A stretch of 64,000 bases of DNA from Leucobacter chinensis (GCF_019049105.1 NZ_JAHQZR010000004.1:124001-188000); one strand, 5' to 3'; shown: positions 26,424 through 36,200, counted from the first letter of the stretch. Numbers and translations are program-made. Notes: generated from the letters alone by a model not told the origin.

Positions 26424-27578
26424 GTGACTGACTTTCGATACGCAACCGTCGTCGTGATCGGCGCGGGCCAGGCAGGGCTCTCTGCCGGTTTTCACCTGCA
26501 GCGGGCGGGCTTTGCGAGCGCGCTCGACGGCGCGGGCGCGGGCGCTGGCTCGGCAGACATCCGCAGCTTCGTCATGCTCGACGCGAACCCCGCGGCGGGC
26601 GGCGCGTGGCAGCACCGCTGGGAGAGCCTCAGGGTGCGCACCCTGAACGCCATCTTCGACCTGCCGCGCATGAGCAAGCCCGACATGAACCCCGACGAGC
26701 CGAGCAGCACCGCCGTCTCGCGCTACTTCGCCGAGTTCGAGGCGGCGAACGAGCTGCCCATCGAACGCCCCGTACGGGTGAGCGAGGTGCGCCGTGCTGG
26801 CGCAGAAGCCGGGACCGCAGAAGCCGGGACCGCGGGCGGCGGCTACGTGGTCGAGACCGACGCGGGCACCTGGCACGCCGAGTACCTCATCAACGCGACC
26901 GGCACCTGGAACAATCCCGTGCAGCCCGAGTACCCCGGCGCCGACACCTTTCTCGGCCTGCAGCAGCACACGCGAGACTACGTGCGGCTTGAAGACTTTG
27001 CGGGGCTGCGCACGGCCGTCGTCGGCGGAGGCATCTCGGCGCTGCAGCAGCTCGAAGAGATCTCGCGCGTGACCGATGTGCTCTGGTATACCCGCAGGCC
27101 ACCGGAGTGGATGGACACCGAGTTCGACACCCAGGCCGGCCGCGAGGTGATTCAGCGCGTGACCTCAGACGTCGAGGCGGGAAGGGTCACGGGCAGCGTC
27201 GTCTCGTACACGGGGCTCCCAGCGAACGGCCTGTACGTTCGGGCGGCCAAGGCGCGAGGCGTGCTCAAGCGGCGCCCCATGTTCGTCGCGATCGAGCCAC
27301 ACGGGGTGCGCGAGGCCGACGGCACATTCACGAGCCTCGACGCGATCGTGTGGGCCACGGGGTTCAAGGGCGATCTCGCGCACCTTGAGGGTCTCGGGCT
27401 TCGCACGAGCGCCGGCGGTATCACGATGCGCGGCACCGAGGTGCTCGGCGAGCCGGCGCTGCACCTCATCGGCTTCGGCCCCTCGCAGTCGACGGTGGGG
27501 GCCAATCGCGCTGGCCGCGACGCCGTTCGAGCGATCGAGCGACAGCTCGCCGGGCCCTTACCGGCAACTATTGCCTGA
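26424..27578 (+). CDS. FAD-dependent oxidoreductase (flavin monooxygenase-like)
   Basis: About 384 residues from GTG 26424; an in-frame TTG at 26412 is an alternative and the start is uncertain. The FAD motif is VVIGAGQAGLSAGFHL near residues 9-24. A second dinucleotide motif VVGGGISALQQLEEI follows, and ATGF (IVWATGFKGDL) near the C-terminus is typical of flavin-containing monooxygenases and YpdA-like reductases. The substrate is unknown. Residues around 130-140 contain a tandem AEAGT repeat caused by a duplicated 15-base unit near 26803-26832. The final codons overlap a dispersed CGGCAACTATT repeat. Confidence 0.82.
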   Translation: MTDFRYATVVVIGAGQAGLSAGFHLQRAGFASALDGAGAGAGSADIRSFVMLDANPAAGGAWQHRWESLRVRTLNAIFDLPRMSKPDMNPDEPSSTAVSRYFAEFEAANELPIERPVRVSEVRRAGAEAGTAEAGTAGGGYVVETDAGTWHAEYLINATGTWNNPVQPEYPGADTFLGLQQHTRDYVRLEDFAGLRTAVVGGGISALQQLEEISRVTDVLWYTRRPPEWMDTEFDTQAGREVIQRVTSDVEAGRVTGSVVSYTGLPANGLYVRAAKARGVLKRRPMFVAIEPHGVREADGTFTSLDAIVWATGFKGDLAHLEGLGLRTSAGGITMRGTEVLGEPALHLIGFGPSQSTVGANRAGRDAVRAIERQLAGPLPATIA

Positions 27579-27631
27579 TTTCAGGCGGGTTTTCGAGCAA
27601 ATCACCCCTCAAGCCGGTGTTTTTCAGGCAA
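27562..27631. repeat. Copy 1 of a dispersed CGGCAACTATT / ATTGCCTGATTT element
   Basis: CGGCAACTATT at 27562-27572 continues into TTGCCTGA (27571-27578), which pairs with TCAGGCAA at 27624-27631. It covers the end and stop of the flavoprotein gene. The same 11-mer occurs inverted at 26390-26400, before this gene, and at 58663-58673. Confidence 0.5.
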
Positions 27632-27656
27632 AGGTTGGCGAGCGGGGTTGAAACGA

Positions 27657-27706
27657 AGCGGGGCGGATCAGGGCGAGCCTCGAGTGCTCTCCTGATCCGC
27701 CCCGCT
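27657..27706. terminator. Bidirectional terminator between flavoprotein and siderophore-binding protein genes
   Basis: AGCGGGGCGGATCAGG (27657-27672) pairs exactly with CCTGATCCGCCCCGCT (27691-27706) over an 18-base loop. GGGGTTTTG follows on the + side. The flanking genes converge here. Confidence 0.85.
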
Positions 27707-27732
27707 GGGGTTTTGCCGCGCTTCAGCTCAGG

Positions 27733-28770
27733 CTAGCCCTCGTAATCGGGAAACTCGGTGACGGCGTCGACGATGCCGTTCACGAAGCTCTTGTAGGTGA
27801 GAGCGAAACCGAAGCGCTCTGCGAGATTGCCATCGATCCACGTGCCTCGCTCAACCGCGGGAACGCGGGCGAGCAGCGGGTCAAGGTCTGCGTCAACATC
27901 GGCCTTGTACACGAACACGATGTCGGCATCGCCGAGCGCGCTCACGGCGCTCTCGTAGCTCAGCATGTGGCCGTGATTCTGCTCGTTGCGCGGGGCCTCT
28001 CGAATCTGTTCGTTGTCGAGAATGTCGAGGCCGAGGGCTGGCAGCATGACGCGGTAAATCGAGTCTTCGGTCATGACCGTGAAGTTGTCGACCGGAGCGT
28101 GAATGACCGTTGCGGTCTTGCCATCGGTGTAGTCGCCGATCTGCTTCTTGGCCGCGGCAACGGTCGCCTCGTAGTCGGCAATCGCGTCTTCAGCCTTGTC
28201 GGCGCGATCGAGCATGGTGAGCTGGTCGGTCATGGCCTTGAAGGGGTTTTTGGCCGAGGCGCCCTCGACGTCGATGCCATCGTTGACCGCGAGCACGGGG
28301 GCGATCTCGTCGAGCTTGAAGTCTTCGCCCTCGTAGTAGTTCCACCAGCCGATGCCCACGACGATGAGGTCGGGCTTGTACGAGGCGATCTCTTCACGGT
28401 TGAGGTCGAAGGCGGTGTTCTTGAGGTGCGCGACATCGTCGTCGATGAGCGGCGAGAGGGGGCTATCGGTTCCGTAGGCGGTCGCGACGAGCGGGTAGTC
28501 GGCGAGCAGCGCCATCTCGAGGCCGCTGCGGCTGTCGAGCACGACGACGCGCTCGGGGTTCGCCGGCAGGGTCGCCTCGTAGCCCTCGTACGAGAAGTCG
28601 ATGGTTTCGCTGCTGCTCGCGTCGCCCTTGGGCTTCGTGTCGGCATCGGCGGGGCCGCTTGCGCAACCGGTTACGAGGCCGAGCGCGAGCGCTGCTGCGA
28701 CCCAGGCCGTCAGGCGGCCGAGGCGGCGGGGCGCCCCGCTCGTGGGCAGGGTGGAGTGGTGAGAAGCCAT
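27733..28770 (-). CDS. Ferric-siderophore ABC transporter substrate-binding lipoprotein
   Basis: A 345-residue lipoprotein: N-terminal basic stretch, hydrophobic segment and lipobox LVTGC with lipidated C36, then two lobes of a periplasmic-binding-protein class III (FepB/FhuD) fold. Recognisable segments are RVVVLDSRSGLEMALL, ASYKPDLIVVG and WIDGNLAERFGFALTYKSF. It should capture a ferric siderophore or related iron complex outside the membrane for the adjacent permeases. It has its own promoter carrying the AraC-type operator at 28849-28901, although it follows the ATPase gene. The siderophore type is not evident and no siderophore synthesis genes are in the window. Confidence 0.88.
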   Translation of the reverse strand: MASHHSTLPTSGAPRRLGRLTAWVAAALALGLVTGCASGPADADTKPKGDASSSETIDFSYEGYEATLPANPERVVVLDSRSGLEMALLADYPLVATAYGTDSPLSPLIDDDVAHLKNTAFDLNREEIASYKPDLIVVGIGWWNYYEGEDFKLDEIAPVLAVNDGIDVEGASAKNPFKAMTDQLTMLDRADKAEDAIADYEATVAAAKKQIGDYTDGKTATVIHAPVDNFTVMTEDSIYRVMLPALGLDILDNEQIREAPRNEQNHGHMLSYESAVSALGDADIVFVYKADVDADLDPLLARVPAVERGTWIDGNLAERFGFALTYKSFVNGIVDAVTEFPDYEG

Positions 28771-28848
28771 GTCATTCCTTGAAACGTAGTAACGGCCCGA
28801 GAAACCGGGCCACGGTGAGGGGTGAGGCGCTCCGGCCCCACCCCTTCA

Positions 28849-28901
28849 ACGCTAGGCACACGGCGGTGCGAGAGGCAGACTCACCGCTTCGCGTTTCAGA
28901 C
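28849..28901 (-). promoter_or_regulatory. AraC-type operator and promoter of the siderophore-binding protein gene
   Basis: On the - strand GTCTGAAACGC (28901-28891) and GTCTGCC (28880-28874) form a direct repeat of GTCTG with exactly 21 bases between starts. Nineteen bases later TAGCGT (28854-28849) makes a -10. The same arrangement, with the same 21 and 19, precedes the permease gene at 31973-32025. The downstream half overlaps the expected -35, as for class II activators. Confidence 0.75.
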
Positions 28902-29735
28902 TTTGCGGGTGCCGCTGCGGTCGCGGCCGAGCGGCACGACGGTGGGGGTGCCCGTGACGGGGTCGGGCACGACGCGGCAGGCGAGGCCGAAGACCTCTTC
29001 GACGAGCGCCTCGGTCACGATCTCGTCGGGGGTGCCTTCGGCAACGATGCGCCCGTCTTTCATCGCGATGAGGTGGGTCGCGTAGCGAGCCGCCTGGTTG
29101 AGGTCGTGCAGCACGGCGACGAGGGTGTTGCCCGCGAGGTGCAGGTCGGTGAAGAGCTCGAGCAGCTCGATCTGGTGCGCGATATCGAGAAAGGTCGTTG
29201 GCTCGTCGAGCAGCAGCAGCGGCGTCTCTTGCGCGAGCACCATCGCGACCCAGACGCGCTGCCGCTGCCCGCCCGAGAGCTCGTCGACGAGCCTGGTCGA
29301 GAGGTCGGTCACCCCGGTCGCGTGCATGGCCTCGAGCACGGCCTGCTCGTCGGCGTCGCTCCACTGCCTGATGATACCCTGGTGCGGGTAGCGGCCGCGC
29401 GCGATGAGGTCGGCGACCGTGATGCCGTCGGGCGCGAGCGAGGTTTGCGGTAGCAGCCCGAGGCGCTTCGCGACCTCTTTGGCCCGGTACGAGGTGATGA
29501 CCTTGCCGTCGAGCAACACCTCACCCTGAGACGGGCGGATCAGCCGCGAGAGTGCCCTGAGCAGCGTCGACTTGCCGCATGCGTTTGGCCCCACGATGAC
29601 CGTGAACGAGTTGTCAGGAATCGAGACCGAGAGGTGCTCAGAAATCGTCTTGTGGTCGTAGCCGATGGTGGCATCGCGAACCTGCAGCATGCTGCTGTCG
29701 GGGGCCGCGGTTGCCGCTTGTGAGTGCTGGGTCAT
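28896..29735 (-). CDS. Ferric-siderophore ABC transporter ATP-binding protein (FepC-like)
   Basis: A 279-residue ATPase with Walker A GPNACGKST, signature LSGGQRQRVWVAM, Walker B LLLLDEPTTFLD and the H-loop VAVLHDLNQAARYATH, the layout of FepC/FhuC/FecE proteins. It drives iron-complex import through the two permeases encoded just upstream. It lies 28 bases after the second permease stop and probably shares its transcript. The last codons overlap the operator of the next gene. Confidence 0.93.
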   Translation of the reverse strand: MTQHSQAATAAPDSSMLQVRDATIGYDHKTISEHLSVSIPDNSFTVIVGPNACGKSTLLRALSRLIRPSQGEVLLDGKVITSYRAKEVAKRLGLLPQTSLAPDGITVADLIARGRYPHQGIIRQWSDADEQAVLEAMHATGVTDLSTRLVDELSGGQRQRVWVAMVLAQETPLLLLDEPTTFLDIAHQIELLELFTDLHLAGNTLVAVLHDLNQAARYATHLIAMKDGRIVAEGTPDEIVTEALVEEVFGLACRVVPDPVTGTPTVVPLGRDRSGTRKV

Positions 29736-29763
29736 GGGGTTCTTTCGGGTGGTGTGCGGGTGG

Positions 29764-30840
29764 TCAGAGTCGTTTTTTCGATTCGTGAATGAGAAGCCAA
29801 ATGAGGTAGCCGCCGCCGACCACGACCGTGACGGTGCCGACGGGCAGCATCGCGGGAAGGGCGTGCAGGGCGACGAAGTCTGAGGCCGAGAGCAGGGCCG
29901 CGCCCATGAGCGCCGAGGCCGCGACCGAGACGCCTGCGGTGCCGGCCACTCGGCGAGCGATCTGGGGTGCGGCGAGGGCGATGAACGCGATGGGGCCTGC
30001 GGCTGCGGTCACGACGGCGATGAGCCCCACCGAGACGAGCATCAAGACGAGCCTGGTTGGTTCGACGCGCACGCCGAGCGCCTTGGCCGCGTCGTCGCCG
30101 AGCTCGAGCTGCCTGAGCGGCCGAGACAGCGCGAGCGTGACAACGAGCAGCACCACGACGAGCACGCTCGCGACGCCGGTCTGCTGCCAGGTCATGCCGT
30201 TGAGCGAGCCAGCGCCCCATACGGCGGCGACGAGCGCGGTTTCAAGGTCGGCCTTGAGGGTGAGCCAGGTGTTGAGCGACGAGAGCATGGCCGAGATGGC
30301 GATGCCGACGATGATGAGCCTGAAGCCCTGCACGCCTCCCTTGAACGCGAGCAGGTACACCACGGCCGCGGTCGCCATGCCGCCAGCGAGTGCGCCGGCC
30401 GCGACATCAAGGTAGGTGCCGCCAAACACGATGATGACGATGAGGGCACCCGTGTAGGCCCCGGCCGAGAAACCGAGAATATCGGGGCTCGCGAGCGGGT
30501 TGCGGGTGAGCGACTGGAACACGGCGCCACTCGCCCCGAGGGCTGCGCCGAAGGCGATGGCCGAGACGGCTCTTGGCATGCGCCACTCGAACACGACGGT
30601 GCGATCGAAGCCGCTCGAGTCAACGAAGAGGGCTCGCCACACCTCCTGAAGGGTGAGGGGGTATTCGCCGTTCACCAGGCTCAGGATGCCAATGCCGATA
30701 CACACGGCAACGAGTACGAGCCCGATGACGAGCGCGCGCACGTCGATGCGCATCCAGATGCCCCGCACGTGCACGCGCCGAACGGTGCGGCCAAAATCAA
30801 TCTTCGCTGGCAGCTGCGGCTGCCCGAGTGCCCCGCTCAT
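29764..30840 (-). CDS. Ferric-siderophore ABC transporter permease (FecCD family, FepG-like)
   Basis: 358 residues with about nine or ten transmembrane helices. The FecCD signatures are visible: RMPRAVSAIAFGAALGASGA, QSLTRNPLASPDILGFSAGA and the ATPase-coupling loop AAGPIAFIALAAPQIARRVAG. The ATG at 30840 is chosen because it overlaps the stop of the first permease (ATGA); an open frame before it is out of context. It pairs with the upstream FepD-like permease as a heterodimer in the membrane. Confidence 0.93.
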   Translation of the reverse strand: MSGALGQPQLPAKIDFGRTVRRVHVRGIWMRIDVRALVIGLVLVAVCIGIGILSLVNGEYPLTLQEVWRALFVDSSGFDRTVVFEWRMPRAVSAIAFGAALGASGAVFQSLTRNPLASPDILGFSAGAYTGALIVIIVFGGTYLDVAAGALAGGMATAAVVYLLAFKGGVQGFRLIIVGIAISAMLSSLNTWLTLKADLETALVAAVWGAGSLNGMTWQQTGVASVLVVVLLVVTLALSRPLRQLELGDDAAKALGVRVEPTRLVLMLVSVGLIAVVTAAAGPIAFIALAAPQIARRVAGTAGVSVAASALMGAALLSASDFVALHALPAMLPVGTVTVVVGGGYLIWLLIHESKKRL

Positions 30841-31907
30841 AGCCCGCTCGCCTTTCTGCGACGAATGAGCACGATGAGCATCGGCGCACCGACGAAGGCG
30901 GTGACGATGCCAACGGGCACCTCGGCCGGGCGCATGATGAGCCGGCCAACGATGTCGGCGGTAAGCAGCAGCATCGGCGCGAGCACGAGCGTGTAGGCGA
31001 GAATCCAGCGCTGGTCTGGCCCGACGATCCACCTGGCGACGTGCGGAACCATGAGCCCAACAAAGCCGATCGGGCCCGCGATCGCTGTAGCCCCGCCCGC
31101 GAGCAGCGTGACGGCAATGATGACGATGATGCGGGTGCGCAGCACGTTTGCGCCGAGCGCCGCCGCGAGATCTTCACCGAGCGCGATCGCGTTGAGCGGC
31201 CTCGCCGCGAGAAACGCGAGCACGAGGCCGAGCGCGAGAAACGGCAAGACCGGCCACACGATATCAAGGCTACGGCCCACAACCGTGCCGGCGCCCCAGT
31301 TACGCATCTTGTCGAAAGCCTGCGGATCGAGCAGGGTCATCGCGCTCGTGAGCCCGCTCAGTGCGGCTCCGAGGGCCACGCCCGCGAGTACGAGCCTCAG
31401 CGGATCGGCTCCGCCGCGGCCCGCGCTGCCGATCGCGTAGACCGCGATGGTGACGATGAGCGCGCCGGCGAAGGCGAACCACAGGTACTGCGAGACCGAC
31501 GAGACACCGAATGCACCGACGCCCACTGCGACGGCGAAGGCCGCGCCAGAGTTCACGCCCAGAATGCCGGGGTCGGCGAGCGGGTTTCTCGTGAGCGCCT
31601 GAATGAGGGCACCCGCGATGCCGAGCGCCGCACCCACGATGATCGCGACGACCGTGCGCGGAATGCGCAGATCGTGCACGACGTAGTGCTCCTCGATATC
31701 GGCGGGAGCCGTGATGGCCTGCCACACCGTCGCGAAGGGAATGTCACGGGAGCCGATCATGATGCTCAGAGCGGCGATGGCGAGCAGCGCGCAGGCAAGC
31801 GCGAGAAGGACGAGGAATCGGGTGCTGTTGCTGCCCGCAAGGCCGGTGCGGGGCGGCTCTTTCGGTCGCGGTTTTGGCCGCGAGGCAACTGAGGGGGCGT
31901 GTGACAT
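30837..31907 (-). CDS. Ferric-siderophore ABC transporter permease (FecCD family, FepD-like)
   Basis: 356 residues, a Pro/Lys/Arg-rich N-terminal tail of about 25 residues and then nine or ten transmembrane helices. FecCD signatures RIPRTVVAIIVGAALGIAGA, QALTRNPLADPGILGVNSGA and GPIGFVGLMVPHVARW are all present. It is the first gene of the permease-ATPase operon and is preceded by the AraC-type operator at 31973-32025. The order is araC, permease D, permease G, ATPase C, binding protein, all on one strand. Confidence 0.93.
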   Translation of the reverse strand: MSHAPSVASRPKPRPKEPPRTGLAGSNSTRFLVLLALACALLAIAALSIMIGSRDIPFATVWQAITAPADIEEHYVVHDLRIPRTVVAIIVGAALGIAGALIQALTRNPLADPGILGVNSGAAFAVAVGVGAFGVSSVSQYLWFAFAGALIVTIAVYAIGSAGRGGADPLRLVLAGVALGAALSGLTSAMTLLDPQAFDKMRNWGAGTVVGRSLDIVWPVLPFLALGLVLAFLAARPLNAIALGEDLAAALGANVLRTRIIVIIAVTLLAGGATAIAGPIGFVGLMVPHVARWIVGPDQRWILAYTLVLAPMLLLTADIVGRLIMRPAEVPVGIVTAFVGAPMLIVLIRRRKASGL

Positions 31908-31972
31908 GCTCGGGTTCTTACTCCAGGTGTGCCGGTTTCGAAGGGCGCGTCAGAGGGCGCACCACAGGCACG

Positions 31973-32025
31973 AGGCTACGGAGGTTTTGGCGGGGCGGGC
32001 AGACACGGTGTTGTGCGTTTCAGAC
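31973..32025 (-). promoter_or_regulatory. AraC-type operator and promoter of the siderophore permease operon
   Basis: On the - strand GTCTGAAACGC (32025-32015) and GTCTGCC (32004-31998) repeat GTCTG 21 bases apart, and TAGCCT (31978-31973) follows after 19 bases. This copies the layout at 28849-28901 although the bases between differ. Predicted transcript start about 60 bases before the permease ATG. Confidence 0.75.
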
Positions 32026-32032
32026 AGGAGGC

Positions 32033-32878
32033 TTAGAAGGTTTCGGCAAGCTCGCCCGGGGTGCACCCCACGGTTTTGCGAAAGGCGGTCACGAAGGAGC
32101 TGGTGGTGCTGTAGCCGACGCGGCGGGCGACCGTCTTCACGCTCGCCCCCTCGGCAAGCTCGCCGAGGGCAGCGCGCATGCGCACGAGCCTGCGCCACTG
32201 CACGAAACTCATGGCGATATCGGCGGTAAAAATGCGAGTGAGGGTGCGCGACGTGATGTTGAGAAGCGCTGCCCACTGTTCAAGCGAGCGGTCGTCGGCG
32301 GGGTCACGGAGCACCTGCTCGACGAGGCGTGAAAGCCGCCAATCCTGGGGAATTGGCAGATCGAGTTGCACCGTTTCGGTGACCTCGAGCATGTCGATGC
32401 ACACCTGCTGTGCCCTGATGCGCTGATCGACGGTCATGCGTGCGCGCTTAATGTGAATGAGTAGCTCACGCACCGCGGGAACGACCCGCACGGCGACGGG
32501 CTCGCTCCACGCGCCTGGCCAGCCGTTGGGGTCAAAGTAGGTTGCGCGCACGTCGGTATTGTCACGAGTCTTGCCCTCGTGTTCGAACCCCGCAGGGATC
32601 CACAGGCCAACTCCCGGTGTCACCGTCCACTGCTTGCCGCCCGCGTGCATGGTGACGACTCCGCGATCAGACCAGAGGAGTTCGTGCTCGGCGTGGCTGT
32701 GCCTGGGCCACTCGATCGCCGCGTCGGGCTCGTATACGCCGGTGGTCAGTAAGAAGGGTGGGTTAACGTAGCGCTCGTCGGTGGGAGTGATGCGCGAGTG
32801 GGTAGGGGTGAGGGGATGTGGGCCGCTCGGAGGCTGTTTGGCCGGGCGGGGTTCGCGTAGTGCGAGAAGAGTCATCAT
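32033..32878 (-). CDS. AraC-family regulator of siderophore uptake
   Basis: About 281 residues from ATG 32878 (a second ATG follows at 32875; GAGG lies just upstream). The N-terminal cupin-like sensor (EWPRHSHAEHELLWSDRG, then IPAGFEHEGK) is followed by two helix-turn-helix motifs of the AraC type at the C-terminus (LEQWAALLNITSRTLTRIF; VKTVARRVGYSTTSSFVTAF, then RKTVGCTPGEL). AraC regulators such as PchR, YbtA and Btr activate siderophore uptake when the siderophore is bound. The two GTCTG direct-repeat operators downstream are the obvious targets. Its own promoter has TAGCCT at 32916-32911 inside a DtxR-like box, so its transcription should fall when iron is sufficient. Confidence 0.9.
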   Translation of the reverse strand: MMTLLALREPRPAKQPPSGPHPLTPTHSRITPTDERYVNPPFLLTTGVYEPDAAIEWPRHSHAEHELLWSDRGVVTMHAGGKQWTVTPGVGLWIPAGFEHEGKTRDNTDVRATYFDPNGWPGAWSEPVAVRVVPAVRELLIHIKRARMTVDQRIRAQQVCIDMLEVTETVQLDLPIPQDWRLSRLVEQVLRDPADDRSLEQWAALLNITSRTLTRIFTADIAMSFVQWRRLVRMRAALGELAEGASVKTVARRVGYSTTSSFVTAFRKTVGCTPGELAETF

Positions 32879-32903
32879 CACCTCGATCGATAGGGCGGGC
32901 CTC

Positions 32904-32922
32904 ACAAGTAAGGCTATCCTTA
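32904..32922. promoter_or_regulatory. DtxR/IdeR-like iron box over the araC promoter
   Basis: ACAAGTAAGGCTATCCTTA matches the DtxR/IdeR consensus TTAGGTTAGGCTAACCTAA at 13 of 19 positions and at 12 of the last 15. It covers the -10 (TAGCCT on the - strand) and the expected transcript start of the araC-type gene, so bound repressor would block it. Confidence 0.65.
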
Positions 32923-33124
32923 TCTTAGTCAGATGAATGCACTGAAGCTGAAAGCGCTCCCCCCGCCTACGAGACAGGTGATGGCCTCTTGTTGAGTCGG
33001 GCCAAAAATGTCGATCGTTTCGCGGAGTGTTTGGGTCTCGCGGTTCTCGAATTGCGTTCTAGTATGTGCCGTGCAAGACTAGCTGCTTGGCAGGCGGCAT
33101 TGGGGCCACTTTTTCTTGCTCTCT

Positions 33125-33168
33125 GGGGGTGCAACACCCCCTCAATACGCGTTTGGGTGCGTATTGAG
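33125..33168. other. Two consecutive hairpins in the adhesin leader
   Basis: GGGGGTG/CACCCCC (33125-33131 and 33135-33141, loop CAA) is followed at once by CTCAATACGC/GCGTATTGAG (33141-33150 and 33159-33168, 8-base loop). The 349-base gap 32906-33254 otherwise holds the araC promoter and an AGGGG ribosome site 9 bases before the adhesin GTG. No T run follows either stem, so leader folding is as likely as termination. Confidence 0.55.
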
Positions 33169-33254
33169 CGCCGCGCTGCGTTTATCAAGCGTCGGTTCAT
33201 TGAGGTACTCACGCCTGCTCACAACTGAATGATATTGGGTAGGGGATTATCAAA

Positions 33255-36200
33255 GTGAAGTTTGGCAACCGCATTGTGCGGCGGGTCGTTGCGACCCTCG
33301 GCATAGTAGGAATCATTGGGGCAGGTCTGGTTTCAGCCCCGAGCGTCGCGATGGCGGCGGGGCCCAATCTGGGCATCAAGGTGAGTGATTTGAAGTTCAC
33401 CCCAGACCAGGAGCAGATCGTTGTGAACGATAAGCTCATCGTTTCTGGAAAATGGGATGCAACCGATGCAAACCCTCAAGAAGGCGATACGTTTACGATC
33501 GCTCTGCCGCGTCAGCTGAAGGCTACCGGCCTCACTTCATTCCCGCTGAAAGGCGAAGACGCTGCCGGGAACGAAGCAGACTGGGCGATCTGTACCGTCG
33601 ATTCTGAAAAGCAACTCGTGACGTGCGCCATGACCGATGTTGTCTCGGGGCTGCCCTATGATGTCTCGGGCGATTTTACCTTCGAGATCACCGCGGTTGA
33701 GGCGACCACAGAAAAAGACCTTACCTTCACGCTTAATGGCGTCGAAGTAGCCGTTGCCTTGCCCGGTGGTGGCGGTATCGATGATGGCCTGAAGCCCCTT
33801 GAGCCATGGAGCAAGCGGGGCCAGATGAACCAGGACCACTGGTCTATGAGTTGGCAGATTGAACTGCCGGGTGATCGCCTTGCAGGTCACGACACGGTCA
33901 AGGTTCACGAGGCGCTTACGGGTAACCACGCTCTGTGCGAGCCTGTATCTGTTGGTTTTACGCAATACCGTGGCGACGCAGCAACCAATCAGGCGGCTTC
34001 AATTGCGCACGAACCTGGTGCGACTGATGATGAGTTCACCTTTGTGCTCACCGAACCCACGGGCGGCTGGGACGAGAAGTCGAGCTACTACATCACCTAC
34101 ACGACTTGTACGCCCGACGGTCAGATCGATCCAGAAGGCACCGAATACGGCAACGAGGCATCGGTTGATGTTTGGGGCGAGACCTCAGGCGTTATCGGTG
34201 TGACTCAAGACTGGAACTTTAAGGCCCAGGCCCACAAGAGTGGACACGTGCGTGGCGGTGCCGATCGCAACGGCAAAATGACCTGGCTTGTCGAAGCTGA
34301 CGGTGATCTCTTCGCTGGTAAAGACTCGTTTGCGCTCGTCGACGAGCTTTCAGGTGAACATGCTTTTGCTGACGACACGGTGAGCAGCATCCGCGTGTTC
34401 GAGCAATACGGGCCGAGCGGTACAAAGCGCTCTGAGATTACCGACAAACTCACGGTAACCGACAACGGCAACACCGTGAAGGGCTCGACAAAGCTTGATC
34501 TGAACCTTGCGATCAAGGCCGGTTCAGAATTTGCATTCAAAGCCCACCCGTACGTCTACCAGGTGGAATACGCGAGCTTCTCGACGACCGATGGCCTGCC
34601 CGCGGCAGGAACAAGCTTCTCGAACAGAGCAAACATCGCTGGTTTCAATACCGAGCGTGAGGTCAAGGCCCCCGGCTACAAAGACGAAAAAGAGGGGTGG
34701 ATCAACGGCGGCGACAAGCCCGTCGTCATCGATGGCGTCGAGCACCTGCCGCAGACCACCCTCGGATGGAAGATCACCGTACCGGGTGAACGACTCAAAG
34801 ACGTTGACAGCGACCTTGTTGTGACCGATACTCTGAGCGATTCACAGGCCGTGTGCCTTGGCACGAGCGAAGAAATCGCGAAGCGTCTCGATCTGCGCGT
34901 GCGTGCGGTTGACCAGGTAAACGAGGGCGGCCTGAAAACGGTTGACCTGAGCGACACGGTCACAGCCGAACTGGACGGCAACGTTATTACGATGCGTGTT
35001 CCGGTGCCGACCTTGCCCGCGCCCCAAGGCGGCGATGTAGAGGGCTTTAGCCACGAGTACCAGTACGTGTTTGATTACAAGACGTGCACCGCAACGGGTG
35101 GCATGGATACGCCCGGAACCAAGTACGGCAACAGCGCAACGGTAGCCGGAAAGAAGTACGAGCGCTCGATCACGCAAAACAGTGTTGGAAGCGGCACCGG
35201 TAAGGGCGTTGCTCGCGGTACCGCGTCAATTACCAAGAAGCTTGCATCAACACCCGGTGCAGCGTTCGTGCCCAGTGACGCGACCTTCACGGTTCACGCG
35301 AAAGAGATCGACCCATCTGACAGGGTTGTGAGCGAGTATGACCTCACGCTGCCCATCGACGGCTCGGCCGTGAGTGGTCTGAACCCGCGCGGCAACGGCT
35401 GGAAGATTGAGCTCTCAGAGGTCAACATGCCCTCGTACCCGGGTGTGGTCTTTGCCGCACCGAAGTTTGTTGAGAGCACCGGTGTGACCGTTACCGATGA
35501 GGGCACGAAGGCCGTCGTCGAGCTGACGCCAGCATCGAACATCTCGGTCGAGCTCGTGAACACTGCGGAGCTCGGGCAGATCACGGTTGAAAAGGCCGTT
35601 GAAGGCGGGGCGGCAAGCCTCGTGAAGGACGAACAGACGTACCAGGTCACCGCCAAGATTGACACGTCGGCGCTCGGCGAAGACTTCCCTGCACAGGATG
35701 ACCGCACTATCGAGCTCGTCGCTGGCACCCCGGTGACTCTCGGCGACTTGCCAATCGGCTCGGTCGTGACCTTCAGCGAGGCAGTACCCGCCGACAGCGA
35801 CCTGCTGACCTGGTCGGCTGACCCCACGATTGATCCGCAAACCGTCGAGGTGACTGCAGAGCACGTGGCTACTCCCGCCAAGGTCTCGATCACCAACTAC
35901 GTCGAGCGCACGGTTGGTACCTTCTCGCTCTCGAAGAGCGTGACGGGCGATCAAGCCGATAATCCTGCTGTGCCAGCCGAGGTTACGGTGACTGCGACCT
36001 GGTCACAGGACGGCGCAGATCATGAGAAGACGTTGCAGCTGCCCACCGATGGCACCGCAGTTTCGTTTGGCGAAGAGCTCTACGTCGGAACCGAGGTCAC
36101 CCTCACCGAGACACCACTCACCGATGGCGACAGCATCGCCTGGGGTGCACCGACCTGGTCGGGTACCGGCGTCACGGTCGATGGTGCATCGGCAAAGGTT

